Assembly (NCBI RefSeq): GCF_000420325.1
Contig: NZ_ATUS01000001.1
Coordinates: 2,360,463 to 2,424,462, forward strand
DNA: 64,000 bases
Origin: Spongiibacter tropicus DSM 19543
GTDB lineage: Bacteria > Pseudomonadota > Gammaproteobacteria > Pseudomonadales > Spongiibacteraceae
Reading direction: 5' to 3'
In this document: in pieces, positions 40,797-49,970 of the stretch
How the letters are laid out: every line of letters begins with the position of its first letter
Numbering within the stretch: position 1 is the first letter of the stretch
Translations under genes and position numbers: made by a program
The notes under the pieces: generated by a model
What the model was told of the DNA's origin: nothing
Database searches by the model: none
The model's input: only the letters and a program-made list of their open reading frames with translations

Positions 40797-41876
40797 TCAG
40801 TCCGTAAATAAATCGTTTTGCAGCAGGCTGTCGAGCAGCTTTTTCACCGGGGCGGCGAGCCCCAATGGCTGATGTTGGGCACCCTTATACCAAAGCTGGC
40901 GGTCGGCTTCCATGATGCGGGCCGGTTCGCGGCTGAGGCGGATGTGCTGGGGCTGGATGTCGAGGTGGTAGTGGCTGAAGGTATGGCGCAGCTCGCCAAG
41001 GGCTTGCGGCGGTGCCTCGAAGCCGATGAGTCGCTCCAGCGTGTCGGTGATATCGCCATCGTCCTCGACTTCCGGAAGGCTCCACAGGCCGCCCCAGATA
41101 CCGCTGGGGGGACGCTTTTCCAGCAGGATTTCTCCGGCCGGATTTTCAATCAGCAGCATGTGGGTGCGCTTTACCGGCAGGGTTTTGCGCGGCTTTTTGC
41201 CGGGGTAGTCGCTCTGACGCTGCATGGCTTTGGCCTTACAGTCGTCGGCCACCGGACAGCGCTCGCAGTCGGGTTTGCTGCGGCGGCAGAGGGTGGCGCC
41301 GAGGTCCATGATCGCCTGGGTGTAGTCGGCGGTGCGCTCGCTGGGCGTGTATTGTTCCGCCAGCGCCCACAGTTGCTGTTCGACCTCGCGTTTGCCGGGC
41401 CAGCCACCGATGGCGGCGTGGCGGCTGAGTACGCGTTTGACGTTGCCATCGAGAATGGCGGCGCTGCCACCGCAGGCGATGCTGGTAATGGCGGCCGCAG
41501 TGGAGCGGCCGATACCGGGCAGGGTTTGTATATCGTCCTGCTGGCGGGGGAACACTCCCTCCCAGTCGCTTATTACGGTTTGGGCGGCGCGGTGCAGATT
41601 GCGGGCGCGGGCGTAGTAGCCCAGCCCGGTCCACAGGGCCAGCACCTCGTCGATATGGGCGGCAGCCAGCGACGCCACATCCGGGAAGCGCGCCATAAAG
41701 CGCTGGTAGTAGGGAATGACGGTCGCGACCTGGGTTTGCTGGAGCATGATTTCCGACACCCACACCCGGTAGGGGTTGATGTCTTGCTGCCAGGGCAGGT
41801 CTTTGCGTCCGTGCTGGTCGAACCAGCGCAACAGGCGCTGGCTGAAGCTGTCGCTCACGATTGCGGGCGCTGCCAT
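40797..41876 (-). CDS. mutY: A/G-specific adenine DNA glycosylase
   Basis: 359 residues. The helix-hairpin-helix is [12 protein letters not shown] with the catalytic Asp in LDGNVKRVL; the general acid Glu lies in [10 protein letters not shown]. The 4Fe-4S loop is complete (C-x6-C-x2-C-x5-C in [17 protein letters not shown]). A C-terminal NUDIX-like domain ([20 protein letters not shown]) recognises 8-oxoG. It removes A mispaired with 8-oxoG. The start overlaps the PanZ-like gene by about 22 bases. Confidence 0.96.
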   Translation of the reverse strand: MAAPAIVSDSFSQRLLRWFDQHGRKDLPWQQDINPYRVWVSEIMLQQTQVATVIPYYQRFMARFPDVASLAAAHIDEVLALWTGLGYYARARNLHRAAQTVISDWEGVFPRQQDDIQTLPGIGRSTAAAITSIACGGSAAILDGNVKRVLSRHAAIGGWPGKREVEQQLWALAEQYTPSERTADYTQAIMDLGATLCRRSKPDCERCPVADDCKAKAMQRQSDYPGKKPRKTLPVKRTHMLLIENPAGEILLEKRPPSGIWGGLWSLPEVEDDGDITDTLERLIGFEAPPQALGELRHTFSHYHLDIQPQHIRLSREPARIMEADRQLWYKGAQHQPLGLAAPVKKLLDSLLQNDLFTD

Positions 41877-42253
41877 TGCCAGCAGTGGCCGAGATTTTCA
41901 AAGCCCAGCTCGGTGAGCAGGCTGCTCAGCTCAGGGGCTTTGCTGATGTCGGCAGACATACTGCGTAAGTCATCGGGCAGGTCTTTCATGCACTGAATAA
42001 GCAATTGTCGCGCGGTACCGCGCCGGCGGGTGATGTCGCGCACTGTAAGGCGCGCCAGCTCGTAATCGCCGCCGTGGATCGGGGTGAGTGTCAGCGCCGA
42101 GATCAGGCTGCCGTTGAAGCGCCCGCCAATCAGTAGCAGGCGGCCCTGTTTGGCGGCGTCAATCAGCGTCTCGGCGTCATTGGGGTAGAGCTTCGCCAGG
42201 GAGTCTTGATCCTGCTGCGTAGGCTCGCGGAGGTATTCAGAATATACGGGCAT
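41855..42253 (-). CDS. PanZ/PanM-like GNAT-fold protein
   Basis: 132 residues with a short GNAT acetyl-CoA fold: strands [21 protein letters not shown] and [22 protein letters not shown] (each quoted within its core), followed by ALGFENLG-like [10 protein letters not shown]. The [10 protein letters not shown] stretch is the acetyl-CoA phosphate loop. The [12 protein letters not shown] pattern resembles PanZ/PanM acetyl-CoA sensors that trigger PanD maturation, but no panD is nearby. An unspecified acetyltransferase remains possible. It is divergent from hisB. Confidence 0.6.
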   Translation of the reverse strand: MPVYSEYLREPTQQDQDSLAKLYPNDAETLIDAAKQGRLLLIGGRFNGSLISALTLTPIHGGDYELARLTVRDITRRRGTARQLLIQCMKDLPDDLRSMSADISKAPELSSLLTELGFENLGHCWQWQRPQS

Positions 42254-42295
42254 TTATCCGCACTCAGTTGGCTGTCATACAGGGGGGGAATTTTC

Positions 42296-42301
42296 TATAA
42301 T
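42296..42301 (+). promoter_or_regulatory. Possible -10 element of the hisB-hisH-hisA-hisF operon
   Basis: TATAAT lies 35 bases before the hisB ATG. A poor -35 (TGTCAT) is found 17 bases upstream, next to a run of seven G. No his leader peptide or attenuator is visible. Confidence 0.4.
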
Positions 42302-42335
42302 GCGCCATTGTACGCAATCTTCTGTAGAGACGTCG

Positions 42336-42929
42336 ATGAATCAGCGCAAGGCGACAATCAGCCGCAACACCCTCGAAACGCAAATTACCGTGAGCATCAA
42401 TCTGGATGGCACCGGCCAGTCCAGCTTTGAGACCGGCGTGCCGTTTCTGGATCACATGATGGATCAGATCGCCCGCCACGGCTTGATCGATCTGGCCGTC
42501 AATGCCAAGGGCGACCTGCACATCGACGATCACCACACCGTGGAAGATATTGGTATCACCCTGGGTCAGGCCTTTGCCGAAGCCGTGGGCGACAAGAAAG
42601 GCATTACCCGTTACGGCCACGCCTATGTGCCGCTGGACGAAGCCCTGTCGCGGGTGGTGATCGACTTCTCCGGCCGTCCCGGTCTCGAGTACCACGTGCC
42701 CTATACCCGCGCCAGCGTGGGCGGTTTCGACGTGGATCTGTTCTCCGAGTTCTTCCACGGCTTCGTCAACCACGCCAAGGTGACGCTGCACATTGATAAT
42801 CTGCGTGGCACCAACACTCACCACCAGGCCGAGACGGTATTCAAAGCCTTCGGCCGTGCGCTGCGCATGGCGCTGTCGGTGGATGAGCGCATGGCGGGCA
42901 TCACCCCGTCGACCAAGGGCTGTCTGTAA
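42336..42929 (+). CDS. hisB: Imidazoleglycerol-phosphate dehydratase
   Basis: 197 residues, the monofunctional dehydratase (no HisB phosphatase domain). The start is the ATG at 42336 ([14 protein letters not shown]). Mn-binding motifs are present: [31 protein letters not shown]-like [16 protein letters not shown] and GTNTHHQAE. It converts imidazole glycerol phosphate to imidazole acetol phosphate in histidine synthesis. It heads the hisB-hisH-hisA-hisF set. Confidence 0.97.
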   Translation: MNQRKATISRNTLETQITVSINLDGTGQSSFETGVPFLDHMMDQIARHGLIDLAVNAKGDLHIDDHHTVEDIGITLGQAFAEAVGDKKGITRYGHAYVPLDEALSRVVIDFSGRPGLEYHVPYTRASVGGFDVDLFSEFFHGFVNHAKVTLHIDNLRGTNTHHQAETVFKAFGRALRMALSVDERMAGITPSTKGCL

Positions 42930-42944
42930 GAGCGAGAATCACGC

Positions 42945-43610
42945 ATGAGTAAATCGACTGTTGCCGTCATCGACTATGGCATGGGCAACCTGCACTCTGT
43001 TGCCAGCGCTCTGCACAAAGTAGGCGATGGCGTTAAGGTGCAGGTTACCGACTGCCCTGAGACTATTCTGGCCGCTGATCGGGTGATTTTCCCCGGCGTG
43101 GGCGCGATTCGCGATTGTATGGCTGAGCTGAAAAATCGCGGCCTCGACGAGCTGGTGCAGGAAGTCGCGGCTTCTAAACCCATGCTGGGTATTTGCGTGG
43201 GTATGCAGGCGTTAATGGAGCGCAGCGAAGAAAACGGCGGCGTCGACTGCCTCGACGTGCTGCCCGGTACCGTGAAGTTTTTTGGCAATGATCTGAAAGA
43301 CGCCAACGGCCAGCGGCTGAAAGTGCCACACATGGGCTGGAATACGGTGAAGCAGACCATCGACCACCCGCTGTGGGACGGCATCGAGGACAACAGCCGT
43401 TTCTATTTTGTGCACAGCTACTATATTCACGCCGACGATTACGTGGCCGCGACTGCCGACTACGGCGTAGAGATTCACGCTGCGCTGAGTTGTGAGAACG
43501 TCTTCGCCGTACAGTTTCACCCGGAAAAAAGCGGTGATACCGGTTTGCGTCTGCTGAGCAATTTCCTGCGTTGGGATGGCGGCCAGCCCGTGTTCCGGCC
43601 CGTCTCCTAA
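42945..43610 (+). CDS. hisH: Imidazole glycerol phosphate synthase, glutaminase subunit
   Basis: 221 residues. Class I glutamine amidotransferase: N-terminal [12 protein letters not shown], oxyanion PGVGAI, nucleophile Cys in GICVGMQAL and the His/Glu pair in FHPEKSG. It supplies ammonia to HisF, encoded two genes downstream. It follows hisB by 15 bases. Confidence 0.97.
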   Translation: MSKSTVAVIDYGMGNLHSVASALHKVGDGVKVQVTDCPETILAADRVIFPGVGAIRDCMAELKNRGLDELVQEVAASKPMLGICVGMQALMERSEENGGVDCLDVLPGTVKFFGNDLKDANGQRLKVPHMGWNTVKQTIDHPLWDGIEDNSRFYFVHSYYIHADDYVAATADYGVEIHAALSCENVFAVQFHPEKSGDTGLRLLSNFLRWDGGQPVFRPVS

Positions 43611-43631
43611 GTATTTCAAGGTTTCTGAATT

Positions 43632-44363
43632 ATGTTGATTATCCCCGCTATCGATCTGAAAGACGGCCAGTGTGTGCGCTTGCGCCAGGGTGAAATGGGC
43701 GACGCCACGGTGTACGGCAGCGACCCGGTAGAAATGGCGGCCCGCTGGGTGGAACAGGGTGCGCGTCGCCTGCATCTGGTCGACCTGAACGGTGCCTTCG
43801 ACGGCAAGCCCGTTAACGGCGAAGCGGTGATGGCGATTGCCAAAGCCTACCCCGATCTGCCCATTCAAATCGGCGGTGGCATCCGCTCGCTGCATACCAT
43901 CGAACAGTACCTGGCGGCGGGTGTGAACTACGTAATCATCGGCACCAAGGCGGTGAAAGAGCCGGATTTTGTTACCGAAGCCTGTAAAGAATTTCCCGAC
44001 GCAGTGATTGTGGGACTGGACGCCAAAGACGGGCTGGTGGCCACTGACGGCTGGGCGGAAGTGTCCAATATTCAGGCCACCGAGCTGGCCAAGCGCTTTG
44101 AGCAGGATGGCGTGTCTTCCATCGTCTACACCGACATCAGCCGCGACGGCATGATGCAGGGGGTGAATGTCGACGCTACCGTTGCTATGGCTCAGGCCTC
44201 CAGCTTGCCGGTCATCGCCTCGGGCGGGGTGACCAATATGGACGACATTCGTGCGCTGCAAAAAGTGGCCGAGGCGGGCATTCTCGGCGCCATCACCGGG
44301 CGCGCGATTTACGAAGGCGAGCTGGATTTGGCGGAAGCGCAGCGCTTCTGCGACGGTCAGTAA
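43632..44363 (+). CDS. hisA: ProFAR isomerase
   Basis: 243 residues. A TIM barrel with the catalytic Asp in [14 protein letters not shown] and the second in [13 protein letters not shown]. The two phosphate-binding motifs GGGIRS and ASGGVTN are in place. It catalyses the Amadori rearrangement of ProFAR to PRFAR, the fourth step of histidine synthesis. The hisF ATG follows 15 bases after its stop. Confidence 0.97.
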   Translation: MLIIPAIDLKDGQCVRLRQGEMGDATVYGSDPVEMAARWVEQGARRLHLVDLNGAFDGKPVNGEAVMAIAKAYPDLPIQIGGGIRSLHTIEQYLAAGVNYVIIGTKAVKEPDFVTEACKEFPDAVIVGLDAKDGLVATDGWAEVSNIQATELAKRFEQDGVSSIVYTDISRDGMMQGVNVDATVAMAQASSLPVIASGGVTNMDDIRALQKVAEAGILGAITGRAIYEGELDLAEAQRFCDGQ

Positions 44364-44378
44364 TCGAGGGTAAGGCAG

Positions 44379-45155
44379 ATGGCTCTGGCAAAACGCATTA
44401 TTCCCTGTCTGGATGTGGACAAAGGCCGCGTGGTGAAAGGCGTGAATTTTGTCGGGATTCGCGACGCCGGTGACCCGGTGGAAGTCGCCAAACGCTATAA
44501 CGAGCAGGGCGCCGACGAGATTACCTTTCTCGACATTACCGCCACCCACGAAGAGCGCGACACTACCGTGCACACCGTGGAACAGATTGCTGCCGAAGTG
44601 TTTATCCCACTTACCGTCGGCGGCGGTATTCGCGAGATCAAAGATATTCGCGCCATGCTCAATGCCGGGGCCGACAAAGTCGCCATCAACTCGGCGGCCA
44701 TCCACAACCCCGAATTTGTGCGCGAGGCGGCTGAGCGTTTTGGTTCGCAGTGCATTGTGATTGCCATCGACGCCAAGCGCGTGGATGACAACGCCGATGG
44801 CAGCCCGCGCTGGGAAATCTTCACCCACGGCGGCCGTAAACCCACGGGCATTAACGCCGTGGAGTGGGCGGTGAAAATGGTGGAGCTCGGCGCCGGTGAA
44901 GTGTTGTTGACCAGCATGGACGGCGATGGCACCAAGGCCGGTTACGATCTCGCACTGACCCGCGCCGTCGCCGATGCCGTGCCCGTGCCCGTGATTGCCT
45001 CCGGCGGTGTCGGCACCCTCGACCACCTAGTGGAAGGCGTGACCGAAGGCGGCGCCGATGCGGTGCTCGCTGCCAGCATCTTCCACTTTGCCGAGCACAC
45101 CGTCCCCGAAGCGAAAGCCTATATGGCGGAGCGTGGCGTCGAAGTTCGTCTGTGA
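44379..45155 (+). CDS. hisF: Imidazole glycerol phosphate synthase, cyclase subunit
   Basis: 258 residues. A TIM barrel homologous to hisA with [15 protein letters not shown] (catalytic Asp11), the second catalytic Asp in [15 protein letters not shown], and phosphate motifs VGGGIRE and ASGGVGT. It joins ammonia from HisH to PRFAR, giving IGP and AICAR. It is the last his gene here. Confidence 0.97.
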   Translation: MALAKRIIPCLDVDKGRVVKGVNFVGIRDAGDPVEVAKRYNEQGADEITFLDITATHEERDTTVHTVEQIAAEVFIPLTVGGGIREIKDIRAMLNAGADKVAINSAAIHNPEFVREAAERFGSQCIVIAIDAKRVDDNADGSPRWEIFTHGGRKPTGINAVEWAVKMVELGAGEVLLTSMDGDGTKAGYDLALTRAVADAVPVPVIASGGVGTLDHLVEGVTEGGADAVLAASIFHFAEHTVPEAKAYMAERGVEVRL

Positions 45156-45159
45156 GTCC

Positions 45160-45182
45160 GTGCCGCCATCTCGCGGCGGCAC
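45160..45182 (+). terminator. Hairpin after hisF, possible terminator
   Basis: GTGCCGCC and GGCGGCAC form a perfect 8-bp stem with a seven-base loop directly after the hisF stop. The following bases are AT/pyrimidine-rich but lack a proper T-run, so termination is uncertain. Confidence 0.5.
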
Positions 45183-45329
45183 AATATCCTCTTCCTGTTC
45201 ACCGGCCTCTACGGATTGATGTCTGCATGCCGCTGTGTTTCTAATGGACGAGTCTGATAGCAATTTTTGCGACGATCTTTTCTGTCGCGGTATAGCGAGT
45301 GCCAGGCCGTTATAGAACTGGAGGGGTGC

Positions 45330-46439
45330 ATGACTCAGGGATTGGTGGATTATCTGCTGCTGATGGTGTCGAAAGATGCCTCGGACATGTTCTTCAGTAC
45401 CGGCGCGCCGCCGAATATAAAAATTGAAGGCGTCAGTTACCCGGTAGGCAAGTCGCCACTGGCTCCCAGCCAGGCCAAAGAGCTGGCCTACTCGATTCTC
45501 ACTGACGACCAGAAAAAAACCTTCGAGCGCACTATGGAGCTCAACTTCGCTCTGAGCTTTGATGACATTGGCCGCTTTCGCTTCAACCTCTATCGGCAGC
45601 GCGGTGAAGTATCGATGGTGGTGCGCTATATCAAAAGCATCATCCCCAGTTTGGATGCCCTGTCACTGCCGCCGATTATGAAAAAGCTGATCGGCCTTAA
45701 TCGTGGTCTGGTGCTGGTCGTGGGCGCGGCGGGTTCTGGTAAGTCCACCACATTGGCGTCGATGATCGACTACCGCAATCGCCGACAGTCAGGCCATATT
45801 CTCTGTATTGAGGACCCCATCGAATTCCTGCATTCCCACCAGCAAGCCATTGTCGATCAGCGTGAAGTCGGGCTGGATACTGAAAGTTTCTCGGCGGCGT
45901 TGAGCAATGCCATGCGTGAAGCGCCCGACGTGATATTGATCGGCGAAATTCGTGACCGGGAAACCATGCAGCATGCGATCGCCTATGCCGAAACCGGACA
46001 CTTATGCCTGGCCACGCTGCACGCCAATAACGCCAACCAGGCGTTGAATCGCATCATCAATTTCTTCCCTGATACCGCTCATCGCCAATTGCTCGCCGAC
46101 TTAGCGTTAAACCTTAAAGGCGTGGTCGCCATGCGATTAGTGCCGGGTGTTGACGCCAAACGCGTTCCCGCCGTTGAAGTGATGCTGCAGTCGCCCTTTA
46201 TTTCCCAACTGATCGAAGAGGGCGATGTCGATGGCATAAAAAGCGCCATGGAGCAGAGTAAAGATGCGGGCATGATGACCTTCGATGATGCTCTGTTCAC
46301 GCTGTTTAAAGACGGCAAAATTTCCAAAGACACCGCCATCGACTCCGCGGATTCCAGCAGCAATATGATCGTCAGAATGCGCCTCAGTCACAGCGTGGAG
46401 TTTTCCGATTCGGAAATGGAGATTGATCGCGGGGAGTGA
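45330..46439 (+). CDS. pilU: Type IV pilus retraction-type ATPase (PilT/PilU family, PilU-like)
   Basis: 369 residues from the ATG at 45330 (MTQGLVDYLLLMVSKDASD), with GGAGGGG six bases upstream; the longer frame lacks a good start. The PAS-like N-terminal domain is followed by the AAA motor: Walker A GAAGSGKST, Asp box ILCIEDPIEF, Walker B VILIGEIRDRET and the His box LCLATLHANN. The extended acidic C-terminus (SDSEMEIDRGE) and sequence style suit PilU, the PilT-dependent accessory retraction motor, more than PilT. No pilT is in the window, so PilT cannot be excluded. Confidence 0.85.
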   Translation: MTQGLVDYLLLMVSKDASDMFFSTGAPPNIKIEGVSYPVGKSPLAPSQAKELAYSILTDDQKKTFERTMELNFALSFDDIGRFRFNLYRQRGEVSMVVRYIKSIIPSLDALSLPPIMKKLIGLNRGLVLVVGAAGSGKSTTLASMIDYRNRRQSGHILCIEDPIEFLHSHQQAIVDQREVGLDTESFSAALSNAMREAPDVILIGEIRDRETMQHAIAYAETGHLCLATLHANNANQALNRIINFFPDTAHRQLLADLALNLKGVVAMRLVPGVDAKRVPAVEVMLQSPFISQLIEEGDVDGIKSAMEQSKDAGMMTFDDALFTLFKDGKISKDTAIDSADSSSNMIVRMRLSHSVEFSDSEMEIDRGE

Positions 46440-46591
46440 GTTGCTCAACGTCCTTTCTCTTGCTGACAGGCTGGGAGTCGTTAAAACACTAGTTTTATCG
46501 ACAGTCAGCTACTTCCCAAATATCGCCACTGCGTTATTATTTCCGCATATCCGCGCCACCCCGGCGTGACCACCCTCCTGAGGAAACCACC

Positions 46592-47302
46592 ATGCTGCGA
46601 GCCTTACTCGCATTCGCCACGCTGTTGCTGGCGGCCTGTGCCAATCAACCGTTGACCCACAATTACCAGGGGGATGTGCAGATGCGCAGCCTGACGGTGG
46701 ATTTTCAGTCGCTGAATGAGCTGACCGAGTCGGACGACAAGGATCAGCGCCGCATCAACGAAGTGCAGCGAATTTTTCAGGCGGTAAGCCGTGCGCTGGA
46801 CGAGGAGGCATCGGCAGCGATTGATGCCCAGTTGCGTCAGTTTGAGCGCATTGTGGTCGGCGGTGTAAGGGAAGCGTCGGGAATACCGCTAATGCAGGCG
46901 GGGGAGTCGGAGCTGGTTATGGTGTATGGCAAAGACAATGAGCTGACGGCGATTCGCTTTGAGTACCCGGTGGTTGAAGGGCGAGCTTATATGAACCTCT
47001 ACGGTTATCTGTCCTACCCCTCCAGCGATATCACCCGTGCGGGGATCGGCGTGCTGGAGCAACTGGTGGTCAGGGTGACGCCCAAGCTGGCTTTGCAGGT
47101 TGTCGGGGTAAACGAGGCGGATGAGCGCTTCTGGAATACGTCGGTGAGTTATAAGTCGGAAAAAGAATACGTAGTGAGCGAACGCTATCTGCTGGGTGTA
47201 TCGATGGATGGCGTCAGCGACGGCGATATCTTCCTGCTGCCGCTGGGTCAGGGTGTGGTCAATGCGCTGGAGAAATCACTCATCAGCGCGCCATCCCTGT
47301 AA
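46592..47302 (+). CDS. Putative lipoprotein of unknown function
   Basis: 236 residues. The N-terminus MLRALLAFATLLLAACANQ has a lipobox LAAC with Cys at residue 16. The mature part has a charged helical stretch (ESDDKDQRRINEVQRIFQAV), then a beta-rich C-terminal half. No family recognised. GAGG lies upstream of the ATG. It converges with the thioesterase gene; the two stops are two bases apart. Confidence 0.75.
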   Translation: MLRALLAFATLLLAACANQPLTHNYQGDVQMRSLTVDFQSLNELTESDDKDQRRINEVQRIFQAVSRALDEEASAAIDAQLRQFERIVVGGVREASGIPLMQAGESELVMVYGKDNELTAIRFEYPVVEGRAYMNLYGYLSYPSSDITRAGIGVLEQLVVRVTPKLALQVVGVNEADERFWNTSVSYKSEKEYVVSERYLLGVSMDGVSDGDIFLLPLGQGVVNALEKSLISAPSL

Positions 47303-47304
47303 GC

Positions 47305-47718
47305 TCAGGCCTTGGGCGTTGCTTTGGTGATAGTGCCCTGTGCAACCGCGACGTGGCGCTCACCCTGTTCGCCAATGACGGAGATAATGCACTGGCAAAC
47401 CGCCTGGGTTTTCCCCGACGAAATAACGGTAGCGGTTGCAATGAGACGGTCGCCAATCGCCGGGCGCAGATAGTTGATTTTGTACTCGGAGGTAACGGAA
47501 TCGCCGAGCATTGATCCACCCGCGTAGGTCAAGGCGTTGTCGGCAAGGTAACTTAGCACGCCGCCGTGTACGAAGCCGTGTTGCTGCTTGAGCTCATCGC
47601 GCACGGTCAGTGACAGTACCGCTTTGCCAGGCTCAAAGGTCGTGAGCTCTGTTCCCAGTAATGCACTGAAGGGCTGGCTGGCTAGAATTTGCTGACCAAA
47701 GTCAAAGAGCTCGCTCAT
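47305..47718 (-). CDS. PaaI-family hotdog thioesterase
   Basis: 137 residues from the ATG at 47716-47718 (MSELFDFGQQIL), which has GGAG upstream; a longer frame overlaps the SDR gene. The hotdog motif QQHGFVHGGVLSYLADNAL contains the HGG(V) and Asp typical of PaaI/phenylacetyl-CoA thioesterases. It would hydrolyse acyl-CoA thioesters. A link with aromatic catabolism is not shown, since it sits among core genes. Confidence 0.88.
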   Translation of the reverse strand: MSELFDFGQQILASQPFSALLGTELTTFEPGKAVLSLTVRDELKQQHGFVHGGVLSYLADNALTYAGGSMLGDSVTSEYKINYLRPAIGDRLIATATVISSGKTQAVCQCIISVIGEQGERHVAVAQGTITKATPKA

Positions 47719-47773
47719 TTTACTTTTCTCCTTTCCTTCCTTTCCTCTTTCTAGCCCCTTTGTTAAGGCGGGG

Positions 47774-48496
47774 CTAGAAACGTGGATCCTTGATTGCGGG
47801 AAGAACCAGTTCGCGGACAAATGACGCTTCGGATAGCGTCAGCAATGTTTTGACGAGATTGACAACGTCGTGGACAGGAATCAATTCGCCATTACCGTTA
47901 TGCGCTGCGGTGTCTCTCGGTACCGATAGGTCATCATCCGTGTTGAGATAGCCGAGTTGCAAAGAGGTAACCGCCAGCTGTTCTTCTCGAAAGTTCTCCC
48001 GGAGCGCGTCGGCAATTCCATTTAGAGCAGTTTTGGATGCACCGAAGGCCATTTCGGGGCGACCACTTTGTCGCAAGCCAGATGTCGAACCAGTGAGCAG
48101 TATCTGAGGCTTGGCGCTATTGCTGCTCAGGAGCTTGGGAATAAGGCGTTTGAGTAGAAGCAGTATGCTGGTGATGTTCACGTCTACCAATGAGATGGTC
48201 TCATCGTCAGTCTGCTGCAAAAATGCGTAGCTATCGCTAAACGCCGTTTTCTCCCAGATGCCGATGTTACAGATCAGTGTATCCAATGTGTCCGGGCTTT
48301 CCGCTTCGATATGTTGCACCGCTGTACGGGGACTGCTGAAGTCAGCGCATATCCATTGCTGGTATGCGCCCCGGGGGAGCTTTAGATCGCGAGGCAGTGA
48401 ACGAGACACGCCAATCATTGTGTTGCCGGGCTCGGCAAGTCCCTCGAAAAGTGCGCGCCCCAAGCCGCGGCTGGCACCAATGATCATTATCTTCAT
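47774..48496 (-). CDS. Short-chain dehydrogenase/reductase-like protein with Phe at the catalytic Tyr
   Basis: 240 residues. The Rossmann motif is IGASRGLGRAL, and the NNAG-equivalent is CNIGIW. The active-site region reads TGSTSGLRQSG, then PEMAFGASKTALNG: the Ser is present, but the YxxxK signature reads FGASK, so the usual catalytic Tyr is replaced by Phe while Lys remains. This would reduce or abolish normal SDR chemistry. The start ATG at 48496 is supported by the motif's position at residue 6. Substrate unknown. Confidence 0.85.
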   Translation of the reverse strand: MKIMIIGASRGLGRALFEGLAEPGNTMIGVSRSLPRDLKLPRGAYQQWICADFSSPRTAVQHIEAESPDTLDTLICNIGIWEKTAFSDSYAFLQQTDDETISLVDVNITSILLLLKRLIPKLLSSNSAKPQILLTGSTSGLRQSGRPEMAFGASKTALNGIADALRENFREEQLAVTSLQLGYLNTDDDLSVPRDTAAHNGNGELIPVHDVVNLVKTLLTLSEASFVRELVLPAIKDPRF

Positions 48497-48529
48497 GCTC
48501 GTCTTCCTTAACGCACCTGTCTTCGGGCA

Positions 48530-49879
48530 CTAATCTTCCGTCTGTTGTGGCTGCGAGTCTTGCAGCCGGCGCTTGGCCAGTTGCTGGCTGTTGGCCGACA
48601 TGATGTTCAGCCCCTTTAGCAGGTTCAGGGCTTCGTAGAGCTGGTTGTCGGTTGCGGCGAGTTCGCTGGCGGCACTGTCGATCATACGGTTGTCGCCGTT
48701 GCTCTCCTTGCCGTCTTCGTTGCCGAGGTGGCGGGCCAGGTCGGCTTCGGTTACACGATCTTCTTCGCCCAGTGATTCAATGCGGGCGCGATCAACGACG
48801 ATGTCGGGGATGATTCCCTGTGCCTGAATGGAGCGTCCGCCGGGAGTGTAGTAGCGGGCGGTGGTCAGTTTGATTGCGCTTTCCTCCGACAGCGGTAACA
48901 CCGTTTGTACGGAGCCTTTGCCGAAGCTTTGCGTGCCGAGGATGATGGCGCGGCGGTGGTCTTGCAGGGCGCCCGCAACAATCTCGGAGGCCGAGGCAGA
49001 GCCGCCGTTAATCAGTACGATCAGTGGTGTCGTGTCAGCCGGGCTGCTCTGGCTGGCCATATAGCGGCTGAAGGCATTGGGCAGGCGCCCTTCGGTGTAA
49101 ACAATCAGACCTTCATCTATGAAGGTGTCCACTACCTGCACCGAGGCTTGCAGCAGGCCGCCCGGGTTGTTGCGCAGGTCGAGTACCAAACCCTGTAAAC
49201 CGCTGCGGCTGGCCTTGAGCTTTTTCAGCTCTTTGCGCAGATCCTCGCCGGTGCGGCTCTGGAATTGAGAGATGCGCAGGTAGCCGTAGCCGGGTTGCAG
49301 CATTTCGCCGCGCACGCTGGCCACCGTAATGATGTCGCGCTTCAGGTTCAGTTCAATCGGCGCTTTCACGCCTTCGCGAAGAATATGCAGACGCACGCTG
49401 CTGCCCTTCGGGCCGCGCATCAGGGCCACGGCTTCCTGAAGACTGAGGCCTTTGATGGGTTGTTTGTCGATTTGAATAATCAGATCGCCGGGCTGGATCC
49501 CCGCTTTCTGGGCAGGGGTATCGTCGATAGGGGCGACGACCTTGATAAAGCCGTTTTCCATACCGACCTCAATGCCCAGTCCGCCGAACTCGCCGGTAGT
49601 GTGGCTTTGCAGGGTGTCGAAGGAGTCCGGGTCGAGGTAGTCGGAGTGGGGATCCAGCCCGCTGAGCATGCCGCGAATAGCATTTTCCATCAGAGTTTCG
49701 TCGTCGACTTCTTCCACGTAGGCGCGGCGAATCTGGTTGAACACGTCGGCGAAGTTGCGCAGGGATTGCAGTGGCAGAGCGCCCTGCTGGGTTTCGTCGC
49801 TGTTGTTGGTGTCAGCGAAGCCCAGCGGGGCGAGCAGAACAAGTTGAAGGGCGAGTATCTGGCGAAGTCGACGCGGCAT
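48530..49879 (-). CDS. ctpA: S41-family carboxyl-terminal processing protease
   Basis: 449 residues from the ATG at 49877-49879 (MPRRLRQILALQLVLLAP), a signal peptide; longer frames run into a region without coding character. Domain order: helical N-terminus, PDZ (about 105-185, GGLGIEVGMENGFIKV), and the S41 core with catalytic Ser in NGGSASASEIVAG and Lys in TQSFGKGSVQT. It cleaves C-termini of periplasmic proteins. It lies downstream of envC and gpmI on the same strand, a common gammaproteobacterial arrangement. Confidence 0.93.
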   Translation of the reverse strand: MPRRLRQILALQLVLLAPLGFADTNNSDETQQGALPLQSLRNFADVFNQIRRAYVEEVDDETLMENAIRGMLSGLDPHSDYLDPDSFDTLQSHTTGEFGGLGIEVGMENGFIKVVAPIDDTPAQKAGIQPGDLIIQIDKQPIKGLSLQEAVALMRGPKGSSVRLHILREGVKAPIELNLKRDIITVASVRGEMLQPGYGYLRISQFQSRTGEDLRKELKKLKASRSGLQGLVLDLRNNPGGLLQASVQVVDTFIDEGLIVYTEGRLPNAFSRYMASQSSPADTTPLIVLINGGSASASEIVAGALQDHRRAIILGTQSFGKGSVQTVLPLSEESAIKLTTARYYTPGGRSIQAQGIIPDIVVDRARIESLGEEDRVTEADLARHLGNEDGKESNGDNRMIDSAASELAATDNQLYEALNLLKGLNIMSANSQQLAKRRLQDSQPQQTED

Positions 49880-49970
49880 TTCAGGTTTCCAATACGGCTT
49901 TACACAGGGCAGCGCAGCGCGCGGCCGGTTGAATGGATTCATTGTAGCGGGCTTGGCTGGGGCTTGTCGC

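Noticed and set aside
43212-45026. A 604-codon open frame antisense to hisH, hisA and hisF
   Set aside because: It lies wholly opposite three clear his genes. Long antisense frames are common in GC-rich DNA and it shows no domain.
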